Of a stretch of DNA of 29,542 nucleotides, positions 18,755 to 26,466 are shown piece by piece (within the stretch, counting starts at the first letter, position 1; every line of letters begins with the position of its first letter). This DNA comes from JBLNBQ01 sp050260095 (GTDB lineage Bacteria > Bacillota > UBA5301 > DYFA01). Location of the stretch: positions 1 through 29,542 of the forward strand of contig JBLNBQ010000043.1 in assembly GCA_050260095.1 (NCBI GenBank). Reading direction: 5' to 3'. Both the position numbers and the translations under genes were made by a program. Under the pieces are notes generated by a model that made no database searches, was not told the origin of the DNA, and saw nothing but the letters and a program-made list of their open reading frames with translations.

Positions 18755-18822
18755 GCTGTGTTCGCGGGAATTGTTGGCGCGCCTGCTAGCGCGGAGGACC
18801 AACAGTTCCTGCAAACAGAGCC
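18755..18822. repeat. MITE-like long hairpin sharing arms with the 9403/10352 inverted repeats
   Basis: Arms 18755-18777 (GCTGTGTTCGCGGGAATTGT TGG) and 18799-18822 are inverted repeats, 19 of 23 identical with two further G-U pairs. The 21-base centre carries its own small palindrome CGCGC-CTGCTA-GCGCG. The arms match the inverted repeats that flank the IS1595-like gene about 9 kb away. This looks like an internally deleted relative of that element. No target duplication is visible. Confidence 0.65.
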
Positions 18823-18845
18823 GAAACAAGGCGGGGGGAAAGGGT

Positions 18846-18975
18846 ATGGCCACACTTCCGGTCTTGAGCAGGGAAGAACTCGTCTTCTGGTTGGGGATCC
18901 TCAGGGACTACGCCATGTTCGTCCGTGACAACCTGGCCATCGTCGAACGGCCGGCCATCGAACGGGCTCTGAGGT
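18846..18975 (+). pseudogene. 5' remnant of a gene, possibly DUF2935
   Basis: The ATG at 18846 follows GGGGGGAAAGGG and opens a frame reading MATLPVLSREELVFWLG then ILRDYAMFVRDNLAIVERPAIERAL. This is coherent protein-like sequence resembling the start of DUF2935 proteins (EExxFWxxIxxxHAxFIRxxL). After about 43 residues the frame turns into arginine/proline-rich sequence that is only the antisense of the SGNH hydrolase gene. The rest of the gene (family length is near 250 residues or more) is missing. The break lies at roughly 18970-18975, close to two GGTGCGCC copies (18973-18980 and 19008-19015). The DUF assignment is by eye. Confidence 0.5.
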
Positions 18976-19018
18976 GCGCCGGGGTGGGAAGGCGCACGGG
19001 CGGGCCGGTGCGCCGGGA

Positions 19019-19609
19019 CTACCGCTGGCCGGCCAGGCGGGCGACCCCGGCCTTGAGGAAAGCGGCGGCGATCAGTTCGTGCCCCCGGCCGTTGGGATGC
19101 AGGTTGTCCGGGGCGATCACCCGCCCGTCCGCCTGCGCCAGCACCCGGTGGATGGGCACCAGCACCGCTCCGTGGCGGGCCACGGTCTGCCCCAGTTCGC
19201 GGTTGAAGATCGCCAGCCAGTGCTCGCCGTACTCGTGCAGCCTGCTCCCCTTGGGATACGGGTTGTAGACGTCGGCCACAAAGATGGGAGCGCCGCTCTG
19301 CCGCAGGCGCTGCAGGGCCCGGCCGAGGTTGCCGGTGATCCACGGGATGGCCGGCCCGGGGTTGCGGATGAAGCGGCGGAGATCGTTGCCGCCGATGTCG
19401 ACGGTGATGAGGTCCGGGTGGGCCGCCAGCGCCCGGGGCACCTGGCTGCGGAGCAGGCTCACCGTCGTCCCGCCGAGGGAAGCCAGATTCCGGAGGCCCC
19501 AGCGGGCGCCGTCCCGCTGGAGAGCGCGCCAAAGCCGCGTCACGTACCCCAAACCGCCGGGCGCCTTCCAGCCCACGGCCACCGAGTCGCCCAACGCCAC
19601 GTAGAGCAT
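19019..19609 (-). CDS. SGNH/GDSL-type esterase or lipase
   Basis: Serine hydrolase of 196 residues with all four SGNH blocks: GDS (S9), G46 in the SLGG segment, GGND (N75) and D168-x-x-H171 in APDNLHPNG. No signal peptide is seen, so it is probably cytosolic. The ATG at 19609 has AGAGGGGG as ribosome site 8 bases upstream, and that site is one arm of a perfect hairpin (19618-19649). It lies 138 bases downstream of fetB on the same strand and could be on the same transcript. Substrate unknown. Confidence 0.87.
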   Translation of the reverse strand: MLYVALGDSVAVGWKAPGGLGYVTRLWRALQRDGARWGLRNLASLGGTTVSLLRSQVPRALAAHPDLITVDIGGNDLRRFIRNPGPAIPWITGNLGRALQRLRQSGAPIFVADVYNPYPKGSRLHEYGEHWLAIFNRELGQTVARHGAVLVPIHRVLAQADGRVIAPDNLHPNGRGHELIAAAFLKAGVARLAGQR

Positions 19610-19617
19610 CGCCGTCG

Positions 19618-19649
19618 CCCCCTCTCATCACCTCTCATCATAGAGGGGG
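19618..19649 (-). promoter_or_regulatory. Hairpin sequestering the SGNH hydrolase ribosome binding site
   Basis: In the mRNA direction CCCCCTCT (19649-19642) pairs perfectly with AGAGGGGG (19625-19618), which is the Shine-Dalgarno of the hydrolase. The 16-base loop includes part of a tandem 10-base repeat (CCTCTCATCA twice, 19621-19640 on the + strand). The loop side contains a second GAGAGG that could serve as an alternative site. Confidence 0.5.
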
Positions 19650-19747
19650 CCACCGGGGCCGGGCCTGGGAGGAAACGGCGGGTGGGACAGGGTCCGCGCG
19701 GAGGTGTGCCGCGTGGCCCGCGGCCCCGCCCCCGCGCGGCGAAGCGG

Positions 19748-20503
19748 CTAAGGTTGCTCCGAGCGGAGCTGGTGGGCGGCGGTAAAGAGGCGGCGGTAGG
19801 CCAGGTAACCCGCCGCGGTGCAGGTCACGGCCACTGTGCAGGTGAGCATGAACTGGACGAGGATCTGGTAGCGGACGGCCTGCACCGGGCTGGTCCCCGC
19901 CAGGATAAGCCCGGTCATCATCCCGGGCAGCTGCACCAGCCCGACGGTCTTCATCGAGTCGATGGCCGGCACCATCCCGGTGCGGATGGAGCGCCGCAGC
20001 ATCTGATCGACGGCCTGGCGGGCCGTCGCGCCTAGCGCCAGCGCCGCCTGGATCTCCGCCCGGTGGGCCTCCACGTCGTCTTTCAGGCGGTTGAGCAAGA
20101 GGGCGGTGGCCACCATGGCGTTGCCCACGATCATGCCGCTGATGGGGATGACCTGGTCGGGGCGGTAGCTGATGATATGCAGCCCCACCATCAGGCCGAG
20201 GGTCACGGCGGCCCCCGCGGCGATCGCCCCGGTGGCCAGCGGCAACGCGCCCGGGATGGCTTTGCCCCGCTTGGCGGCGGTCTGCCCGGCCACCCCGATC
20301 ATCAGCGCCACCATGGTGGTGGTCAAAAGCCAGTTGCGGACCCCGAAGACGTAGCGCAGCACGAACCCGATCAGGGTGAGCTGCACGGCGGCCCGGACCG
20401 CTCCCCATAGGATGTCCTTTTCCAGCCCCAGCCCTTCGCGGCGGGAGATGGCCACCCCCACGGCCACCAAGGAGAGCGCGGCGAAAAGCGACAAGACCGT
20501 CAC
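19748..20503 (-). CDS. fetB: FetB/UPF0014-family ABC exporter permease
   Basis: Membrane subunit of a FetAB-type exporter, which in Escherichia coli lowers cytosolic iron. The 251-residue protein has about seven hydrophobic helices and the family segments RAAVQLTLIGFVLRYVF, IPISGMIVGNAM and GLVQLPGMMTG(L)ILAG. It starts with GTG at 20503, overlapping the fetA stop by four bases (GTGA). The metal or other substrate is assumed from the family. Confidence 0.9.
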   Translation of the reverse strand: MTVLSLFAALSLVAVGVAISRREGLGLEKDILWGAVRAAVQLTLIGFVLRYVFGVRNWLLTTTMVALMIGVAGQTAAKRGKAIPGALPLATGAIAAGAAVTLGLMVGLHIISYRPDQVIPISGMIVGNAMVATALLLNRLKDDVEAHRAEIQAALALGATARQAVDQMLRRSIRTGMVPAIDSMKTVGLVQLPGMMTGLILAGTSPVQAVRYQILVQFMLTCTVAVTCTAAGYLAYRRLFTAAHQLRSEQP

Positions 20504-21246
20504 CGGGCGTTCCCTCCCTCATAAAGCGCGAGCAGTTCGGCGCGCGGCCGTGCAAAAAACTCCTCAGCTGGGGCCTCGCTGGCCCGGCGGCCCCCCGAGA
20601 GGGCCAGCACCCGGTCGGCGACCCGGGCCGCCTGTTCCACGCTGTGCGTCACCCACAGCACCGTCAGCCGACGCGCCCGCTGCAGCGAGAGGATGAGCTC
20701 CTCGACGCCGGCCGCGGCGGCCGGGTCGAGGGCCGAGGTCGGTTCGTCCAGGAGCAGGACGTCGGGCGCGAGGGCGAGGCACCGGGCGAGCGCGACCCGT
20801 TGCTGCTCGCCGCCGGAGAGGCTGCGGGCAGGGTTGTCCAGCCAGGCCGGCTCGAGGCGCACCGCCTCCATGAGCGCCACGGCCGTCTTCTCGTCGAAGG
20901 GCAGGCGGTGGAGGCGCGGGCCGTAGGCTAGGTTGTCGCGCACCGTCCCCTCGAACATGGCGGGCTGCTGGAAGACCATCCCCACCCGGCGGCGCAGGAC
21001 GGTGGGGTCGAGTTTTCGGATGTCGGTCCCGTCGAGCAGGACCTCGCCGCTCTCCGGCTCGATCAGCCGGTTCACCAACTTGAGCAGGGTCGATTTGCCG
21101 GCGCCCGAGGGGCCGAGCAGCGCCAGGACTTCCCCCGCCGCCGCGGTGAAGCTCACGTCGTCAAGCAGCAGCCGGCCGTCCCGGCTGGCGCGTACGGAAA
21201 GACCCCGGCCCGCCACGGCGGCCGGGGCACTGGCGGTCTCCGTCAT
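20500..21246 (-). CDS. fetA: FetA-type ABC exporter ATP-binding protein
   Basis: ATPase partner of FetB, 248 residues, with Walker A GPSGAGKST (45-53), Q-loop VFQQPAMFEGTV, signature LSGGEQQR (143-150), Walker B LLLDEPTSALD and switch His in VTHSVEQA. The ATG at 21246 comes four bases after the stop of the PEPCK-like gene, so the three genes appear to form one translation-coupled unit. Confidence 0.9.
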   Translation of the reverse strand: MTETASAPAAVAGRGLSVRASRDGRLLLDDVSFTAAAGEVLALLGPSGAGKSTLLKLVNRLIEPESGEVLLDGTDIRKLDPTVLRRRVGMVFQQPAMFEGTVRDNLAYGPRLHRLPFDEKTAVALMEAVRLEPAWLDNPARSLSGGEQQRVALARCLALAPDVLLLDEPTSALDPAAAAGVEELILSLQRARRLTVLWVTHSVEQAARVADRVLALSGGRRASEAPAEEFFARPRAELLALYEGGNAR

Positions 21247-21250
21247 CGGT

Positions 21251-22993
21251 TCACCCTTTTCTCAGTTCCTCGAAGAGCGCCCGGGCCGCCAGTTCGGGTC
21301 CGCCCAGCTCGTAGCCGGGGATGCCTAGCTGCGTCCGGAGTTGGCCAACTCTTGCCCCGCGCCGGAGCAGCGCCTCCAGGTAGGCGCTGGCCAACACGTC
21401 GTGTTCGCCCCGCTTCTGGGGGGCGCCGAACGGATTGGCGAAATAGGAGCCGGTGAGGCCGTGCTCGTCGGTGGTTCCCTTGGCCATCCGGGTGCCCTCG
21501 GCGAAGACCTTGAAGGCCGCCGCCGGGTTATGGAAGTACTCCAGATAAGGCCGGCCTTCCTCCACCCGTTCATAGTTGTTGGCGTAGAGGAAGTAGTCGA
21601 CCCGGTGGCCGGCGACGATCTCGCGGTACGGCGTGATGGGGATGACCAGGCGGGCGTTGGTCTTGTGCGGGTTCATGAAGATGGAGCGCTCCACTTCGGC
21701 GTAGGCGAACCCCGGCTGCAGGTCGTCGAGCCTCACGAAGGCGCCGATCTCCGTGCCGTAGCCGAGCACCTCGCCGTCGGCGGTCAGCTTGAGGGAACCC
21801 ATGTCGTCGAAGATCACCGTCAGGCGCCGCAGGTGTTCGTCGGCGAGCACCCGGAAGGCCTCGAGCGTCTCCGACTTGCCCGCGCCGCTGTCGCCCACCA
21901 GGACCACGTTGGCCGTTTGGCCGGTCCGCAGCTCGATGAGGGCCATCGCCCCGTGGATGGGGAGACGGCCGCGGCCGATCATGATGATGTTGTGCAGGGT
22001 CAGCGCCATCTTCTTGAAGTAGCCGAAGTAGTCCACGTCCTCGGTGTCGGCGATGGCCCCCACGACCACCCCCGTCTCCCGGTCTTCGTGGAAGACCGTG
22101 GTCTTTTCGCCCAAAGCCTGCGGGTCGACGCCGAAGACCAGCACCCCGTCGGGCACCTGCCCGGCGAACTCCCGCGCCTCGGCGAACTCGAAGAGGTTCG
22201 CCAGGCTGACCCCCAGCGCCAGGTAGCGGCGGTGGAAATAGATGAACATGAGCAGTTCGCCCACCCGGGCCGGGTAGCAGAGCCACTCCTCGGGGTCGAG
22301 GCTCACCTGCGCCAGCGGGTTCTCGGCTACCGGCTGGAAGCTGCCCTTGCGCAGGTTGCGCTTCGGGTAGTAGATGAGGGGCGGCTCGATGACCACCTGC
22401 TGGATGAAGGGGACCGGCAGCAGCCGGGCATAGACCGGAGCGGGAACCTTCCAGTCGATCTGTTCGACCAACAAGCCTACGCCGGCGCCGGCCGGCAGCT
22501 GGCGGCAGACCCGGGGGAACGCCCCCGTGAGGTTCGCCGAAATGTAGCGGTAGGTCTCGAGGACGAGCCCCTTGATCGTCTCGTTGATCCGGATCAGGCT
22601 CTGGTGGCGGGGGAGCATCACTCCGGGAAGATTCTCCCGCCCCTCCACGATTACGAAGCGCTCGTGGGAACGCCAGTAGTTGTAGCATTCTTCGATGAGG
22701 TCGTGCCAGCGGGTGCGGTCCGCCAGAGCCTGGGCGAACGCGGGCGGAAGCCGTTTGGCGTCGTCCAGCCGCTTGCTCGACAGATAGACGAGGAGGTCGG
22801 TGATGCCGTCCAGGTCGTAACCGGTCTCGGTGCGGAAGGTCTCGACGGCCGCCAGGTGGGGGGAGTCACGCTTGACCAGCCGCTGCAGGAACCCGGCGAG
22901 GAGCCGCTGAAATGTCTGGCTCTTGAAGAGTTGCACGGGGGTTTGGCAGGTTTCCTTGATGACGATGATCCGTTCGTCGTTCGCTGATGGCAA
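21251..22993 (-). CDS. PEPCK/HPr-kinase-like P-loop protein of unknown substrate
   Basis: A 580-residue soluble protein (TTG start at 22993; weak ribosome site GGGAAA). Residues 1-330 are not recognised. From 342 on it follows the plan of the PEPCK/HPr kinase superfamily: LPIHGAMALI (344-353), Walker A GDSGAGKSE (367-375), the acidic FDDMG (395-399), then DGEVLGYGTEIGAFVRLDDL (407-426), which parallels the metal- and substrate-site region of ATP-type PEPCK, and near the C-terminus TDEHGLTGSYFANPFGAPQKRG. Walker A is more like HPr kinase (GDSGxGKSE) than PEPCK (GLSGTGKTT), so it may be a protein or small-molecule kinase and not a carboxykinase. It is coupled to fetAB, which may hint at metal-linked control. 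A possible -10 TATACT lies at 23075-23070 on this strand. Confidence 0.7.
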   Translation of the reverse strand: MPSANDERIIVIKETCQTPVQLFKSQTFQRLLAGFLQRLVKRDSPHLAAVETFRTETGYDLDGITDLLVYLSSKRLDDAKRLPPAFAQALADRTRWHDLIEECYNYWRSHERFVIVEGRENLPGVMLPRHQSLIRINETIKGLVLETYRYISANLTGAFPRVCRQLPAGAGVGLLVEQIDWKVPAPVYARLLPVPFIQQVVIEPPLIYYPKRNLRKGSFQPVAENPLAQVSLDPEEWLCYPARVGELLMFIYFHRRYLALGVSLANLFEFAEAREFAGQVPDGVLVFGVDPQALGEKTTVFHEDRETGVVVGAIADTEDVDYFGYFKKMALTLHNIIMIGRGRLPIHGAMALIELRTGQTANVVLVGDSGAGKSETLEAFRVLADEHLRRLTVIFDDMGSLKLTADGEVLGYGTEIGAFVRLDDLQPGFAYAEVERSIFMNPHKTNARLVIPITPYREIVAGHRVDYFLYANNYERVEEGRPYLEYFHNPAAAFKVFAEGTRMAKGTTDEHGLTGSYFANPFGAPQKRGEHDVLASAYLEALLRRGARVGQLRTQLGIPGYELGGPELAARALFEELRKG

Positions 22994-23111
22994 GGCCGTT
23001 TCCCACTTTCTCCGTCGGCTTTCCTGCTTACTTATGTCTGCCGGTCCCCCGGTCCTTCACCTCAGTCCAAGTATACATTCACGGCCTTCCATGGCATGCG
23101 GGGAGGATGCC

Positions 23112-23783
23112 CTAAAAGGTGAACCGCAGCACGGGGAGAGAGCCTGCATGGCCGGCGGAGTACACGCCGATGAGGGCGCCGGCGGCGACGTCGCCGGCCC
23201 AGTGACGGTCGAGATAGATGCGGGAGAGCCCGACGGCTCCGGCGGCGGCGTAGAAGAGGTAGCGCTGTTTGGGGTAGCGACGGGCCAGGACCCTTGCCAG
23301 GGCAAACGCCTCCGCCGTGTGGCCGGAGGGGAAGGAATCCGACCCGGGGCGCCCGCCCAGGTAGTGCACGCTATTGGGCGCGTTGGAATCGGGGCGCCCG
23401 CGCCCCACCGCCCACTTGAGGCCGGTCGTGAGCAGGCCGGAATAGACGGCCGCTGCCAGCGCTTCTCCGGCGGTCTCCTGCTCGCCGGCGACGTAGAGCC
23501 CACCGACCACCCCCACGACCCCGGGAGCCTCGCCGAGCATGGTGACTTTCGGCATGAGCGAATCTGCCGCCGGGCTCGCCAGGCGACCCTTCACCCCGGC
23601 CGTCACTGCAGGGTCGTTGGCCAGGAGATACCCCGTCAAAGCCCAGGCGGCGATGGTCTCCACGGGCAGAGCCTTCGGTCCGTCTTCCTCTTGGGCCGGG
23701 CTCACGCCGGCCGCAAGGGCGGGGCCGGCCAGAGTAACCACGAGTATCAGGCAAGTCAGCCGGAACAGTCGCTTGGCCTTCAT
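23112..23783 (-). CDS. Exported PAP2-family phosphatase
   Basis: Phosphatidic-acid phosphatase type 2 protein of 223 residues acting outside the membrane. The ATG at 23783 is chosen because AGGGGGAGCG lies just upstream and the product then starts with a signal peptide (MKAKRLFRLTCLILVVTLAGPALA); the ATG at 23807 has no ribosome site. All three catalytic motifs are intact: K123 to R130-P131 (KWAVGRGRP), PSGH (152-155) and SR(187-188)-x5-H194-x3-D198. Substrates could be undecaprenyl diphosphate, phosphatidate or soluble phosphate esters. It is divergent from ccmE. Confidence 0.88.
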   Translation of the reverse strand: MKAKRLFRLTCLILVVTLAGPALAAGVSPAQEEDGPKALPVETIAAWALTGYLLANDPAVTAGVKGRLASPAADSLMPKVTMLGEAPGVVGVVGGLYVAGEQETAGEALAAAVYSGLLTTGLKWAVGRGRPDSNAPNSVHYLGGRPGSDSFPSGHTAEAFALARVLARRYPKQRYLFYAAAGAVGLSRIYLDRHWAGDVAAGALIGVYSAGHAGSLPVLRFTF

Positions 23784-24014
23784 CGGTTCGCTCCCCCTAA
23801 GACTCATGCAGGGTCTTTCCCCGCGGCAACCGGCCGGTCCTGCCGGGTCGTCGGTGGCCGGTTCCCGAGATGGGTATCGGCGGCTCCCTTGGGAAAAAAT
23901 ACCGAAGGGCGCGCGTGCCGGGAAACCATTACCGTTCCTGGGGCGTTCTAACCTCAGCAGGGGAGGGTTGAGGGACGTCGAATCAACCTAGGTGCATTGA
24001 AATGGGGGATAGGC
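23784..24014. promoter_or_regulatory. Divergent intergenic region between the PAP2 gene and the ccm operon
   Basis: 231 bases with several stem-loops. AACCGGCC (23828-23835) pairs with GGCCGGTT (23856-23863). GGTTGA (23966-23971) pairs with TCAACC (23983-23988), and CCTCA (23952-23956) with TGAGG (23969-23973); the last two are mutually exclusive because they share bases. An A-run (about 23895-23900) follows CCCTTGGG. Promoters for both directions must lie here, but I see no convincing -35/-10 pair. GGGGG at 24004-24008 is the ccmE ribosome site. Confidence 0.4.
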
Positions 24015-24413
24015 TTGAAGAAGCGGACGAAGGTCCTGCTCGGGGTCGGACTCATCGTGGTGGCCCTGGCGGCTCTGATGGGGCTCGCCCTTTCCCGTTC
24101 TCAAACCTACTATGTCACTCTCTCCGAGCTTACCGCCCAGCCGGCGGCCCGCGCGGGGCAGCAACTCCGCGTCAACGGCCGTCTCGTCGGTTCCTCGGTG
24201 ACCTTCGACCCGGAAAAGGTGATGCTCAAGTTCCAGCTCCGCGACGGGCAGAAGACGATGCCGGTCGTGTACAACGGCGTTCGGCCGGGCAACTTCGAGG
24301 ACAATATCGAAGTGTTGGTCGAAGGGCAATTCAAAGACGGCGTCTTCGTGGCCGAGAACGTCCTCACCAAGTGCCCGTCCAAGTACGAAGCCAAGACCAA
24401 GGATCAGAAGTAG
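24015..24413 (+). CDS. ccmE: CcmE haem chaperone, CxxxY variant
   Basis: Membrane-anchored haem chaperone for c-type cytochrome maturation (System I). TTG 24015 is preferred over TTG 23997 because GGGGG lies 6 bases upstream, giving 132 residues. One N-terminal membrane anchor (about 6-26) is followed by the OB-fold domain, with LRVNGRLVGSSV and the LRDGQKTMPVVYNGVRPGNF segment. In classical CcmE haem binds covalently to the His of HxxxY; here the motif is C120-P-S-K-Y124. This CxxxY form is known from archaea and some Desulfovibrio and goes with Ccm systems lacking CcmG and CcmH, which fits the rest of this operon. Confidence 0.92.
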   Translation: MKKRTKVLLGVGLIVVALAALMGLALSRSQTYYVTLSELTAQPAARAGQQLRVNGRLVGSSVTFDPEKVMLKFQLRDGQKTMPVVYNGVRPGNFEDNIEVLVEGQFKDGVFVAENVLTKCPSKYEAKTKDQK

Positions 24414-24425
24414 GAGGGTGACGCA

Positions 24426-26462
24426 TTGGTCGCTTCGCTGGGTTCCCTCGCCCTTTACGCGGGTCTGGCGCTCTCTGTCCTCACGCTCGTCGCGTACCTG
24501 ATGGGCCTGAGCGACCGCCGGAACCGCGGCTGGCTTTCGACCGCCAATAGCCTGAGCACGGTCCTCGCCGCCCTGTCGAGCATCGCGGCGGCGGCGCTCG
24601 TCTATTCCCTGCTCTCCAGCGACTTCTCCCTACAGTATGTCGTGGACTACACCTCGAGCGATTTGGCCCCGCTCTACAAGCTTTCGGCCTTCTGGGCCGG
24701 ACAAGCTGGTTCGCTCCTGCTCTGGCTCTGGCTGCACACGATGTTCGCCGCGTGGGTAACCAACAGCGCCGATGAGAAGTCAGCGCGGCTGCGCCCGTAC
24801 GTCTCGGCGATCATGTCGGCCATCTCCGTCTTCTTCTTCACCATCGTCACCCTGCCGGTTAACAACCCCTTCACCCCCATGACCCGGGTGGTCACGGAGG
24901 GCATGGGGCTGAACCCGCTGCTTCAGAATTTCGGCATGGTCATCCATCCCGTGACGCTCTATCTCGGCTACGTCGGCTTCGCGGTGCCGTACGCCTTCGC
25001 CCTGGCAGGCCTCTTCGCCCGCGACGACCAGGGAGCGTGGCTGGAGCCGGCGCGCAAGTGGGCCCTGCTGGCCTGGATGTTCCTCTCCATCGGCATGATC
25101 TACGGCGGCCAGTGGGCCTACGTGGAACTGGGCTGGGGCGGTTACTGGGCCTGGGATCCGGTGGAGAACGCCTCGCTCTTCCCCTGGCTGGTCGGGACTG
25201 CCTTCTTCCACTCCATCCTGATGCAGCAGCGTAAGGGGATGCTCAAGGGCTGGAGCATCGGCCTGATCATCGCCACTTACACGCTCTGCATCTTCGGCAC
25301 CTTCCTCACCCGCTCGGGCCTGCTCCAGTCGGTGCACGCCTTCCCGTCCAACCCGCTCATGACCGTGATCTTCCTCACCCTCATCGTGCTGGTACTGGGT
25401 GGCGGCGTCGCCTTGATGTACACCCGGCGCCGGCTGCTCCAGGGCAGCGGGGAAGTCGAGGATTACCTGACCAAGGAAGGCACCTTCCTGCTCAACAACC
25501 TCATCCTGGCGGCGGCGACCTTCGCAGTCGTCTGGGGCACCATGATGCCCTGGTTCAGCAAGACCTTCCTCGGACGCCAGATGGAGACGGGCAAGGGCTT
25601 CTACAACACGGTGATGACCCCGCTGGCCCTGGCGCTCCTGGTGGTCATCGGGCTCTGCGTGCGCCTGCCGTGGAAGGCGCGCCAGGCGAAGGATGGCGAG
25701 GGCGAGGGCGACGGCTTCCCGCAGGAGGTCGTCTGGAGCGGGTTGGCCTCGGTCGCCCTGGCCGTTGTGCTCTGGCTGGTCTGGGGCGTGCATAACGTCT
25801 GGGCGGTGCTGGCCCTGGGCGCCTGCTTCTTCGTGGTGGCGAGCACCTTCGTGCAGGTAGGGCAGGAGGTCGCTGCCTGGATGGCGCGGACCGGCGAGAA
25901 CCCGCTGGCGGCCCTCGGGAACCTGCTGGTCAAGCAGCGCCGGCGGTACGGCGCCTACGTCGTCCACCTGGCCGTCGTCATGATGATCGTCGGGTTCACC
26001 GGTAACACCTGGAATCAGGAGGTGCAGAAGACCATCCGGCCGGGCGAGAAGATCGCGCTCGCCGGTTACGAGATGACCTTCTCCGGCTTGCGTGAGGAGC
26101 AGCGGGGACGGGTCGCCCTGGTCTACGCGCCGATCGAAGTGACCTACAAGGGGCGGGCCTTCGGGCTGATGCGCCCGGCCGTCTCCTTCCATCCTGACTA
26201 CAGCAACTCCGGCCAGGGCGAGAAGAACTCCGCCGAGGTGGCCGTCAAGGGCAACCTGGTCTCCGACTTCTACGTGATCCTGGCCTCGTGGGGCAACGGT
26301 GGGCAGGACGCCACGTTCAAGGTGCTCGTGAACTACCTCGTCAACTGGGTCTGGATCGGGATGTGGACGCTCGTCCTCGGCACCGTGATGGCCCTCTGGC
26401 CCGTCCGGGCGGCCGCCGTGGTGGCCAGCCGTCCGGAGGCCGCGCCTGCGGGGAGGAGGTAG
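24426..26462 (+). CDS. ccmF: CcmF haem lyase
   Basis: Large polytopic membrane protein (678 residues) that transfers haem from CcmE to apocytochromes. The TTG 24426 start follows AGGAGGGTGACGC. The tryptophan-rich WWD haem-handling motif is at 237-245 (WGGYWAWDP), and candidate haem-ligand histidines include H174 in IHPVTLYLG and the His in FFHSI just after the WWD domain. Length and number of membrane helices match family members. With CcmH missing, CcmF would presumably act alone or with another partner. Confidence 0.95.
   Translation: MVASLGSLALYAGLALSVLTLVAYLMGLSDRRNRGWLSTANSLSTVLAALSSIAAAALVYSLLSSDFSLQYVVDYTSSDLAPLYKLSAFWAGQAGSLLLWLWLHTMFAAWVTNSADEKSARLRPYVSAIMSAISVFFFTIVTLPVNNPFTPMTRVVTEGMGLNPLLQNFGMVIHPVTLYLGYVGFAVPYAFALAGLFARDDQGAWLEPARKWALLAWMFLSIGMIYGGQWAYVELGWGGYWAWDPVENASLFPWLVGTAFFHSILMQQRKGMLKGWSIGLIIATYTLCIFGTFLTRSGLLQSVHAFPSNPLMTVIFLTLIVLVLGGGVALMYTRRRLLQGSGEVEDYLTKEGTFLLNNLILAAATFAVVWGTMMPWFSKTFLGRQMETGKGFYNTVMTPLALALLVVIGLCVRLPWKARQAKDGEGEGDGFPQEVVWSGLASVALAVVLWLVWGVHNVWAVLALGACFFVVASTFVQVGQEVAAWMARTGENPLAALGNLLVKQRRRYGAYVVHLAVVMMIVGFTGNTWNQEVQKTIRPGEKIALAGYEMTFSGLREEQRGRVALVYAPIEVTYKGRAFGLMRPAVSFHPDYSNSGQGEKNSAEVAVKGNLVSDFYVILASWGNGGQDATFKVLVNYLVNWVWIGMWTLVLGTVMALWPVRAAAVVASRPEAAPAGRR
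26452..26460 (+). promoter_or_regulatory. Ribosome binding site that places the ccmA start at an ATC codon
   Basis: GGAGGAGGT inside the end of ccmF, six bases before ATC 26467. In the ccmA frame there is no ATG, GTG or TTG between a stop at 26386 and TTG 26554, which lies just before Walker A and would remove the first beta strands. Confidence 0.6.
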
Positions 26463-26466
26463 CGCC

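Noticed and set aside
18552..19268. Reading the 18846 frame through to 19268 as one full gene
   Set aside because: Past about 18975 the translation is only the antisense of the intact SGNH hydrolase gene on the minus strand.
21251..22993. Ordinary phosphoenolpyruvate carboxykinase
   Set aside because: The P-loop is GDSGAGKSE and not GLSGTGKTT, and the N-terminal half does not resemble the PEPCK substrate domain.
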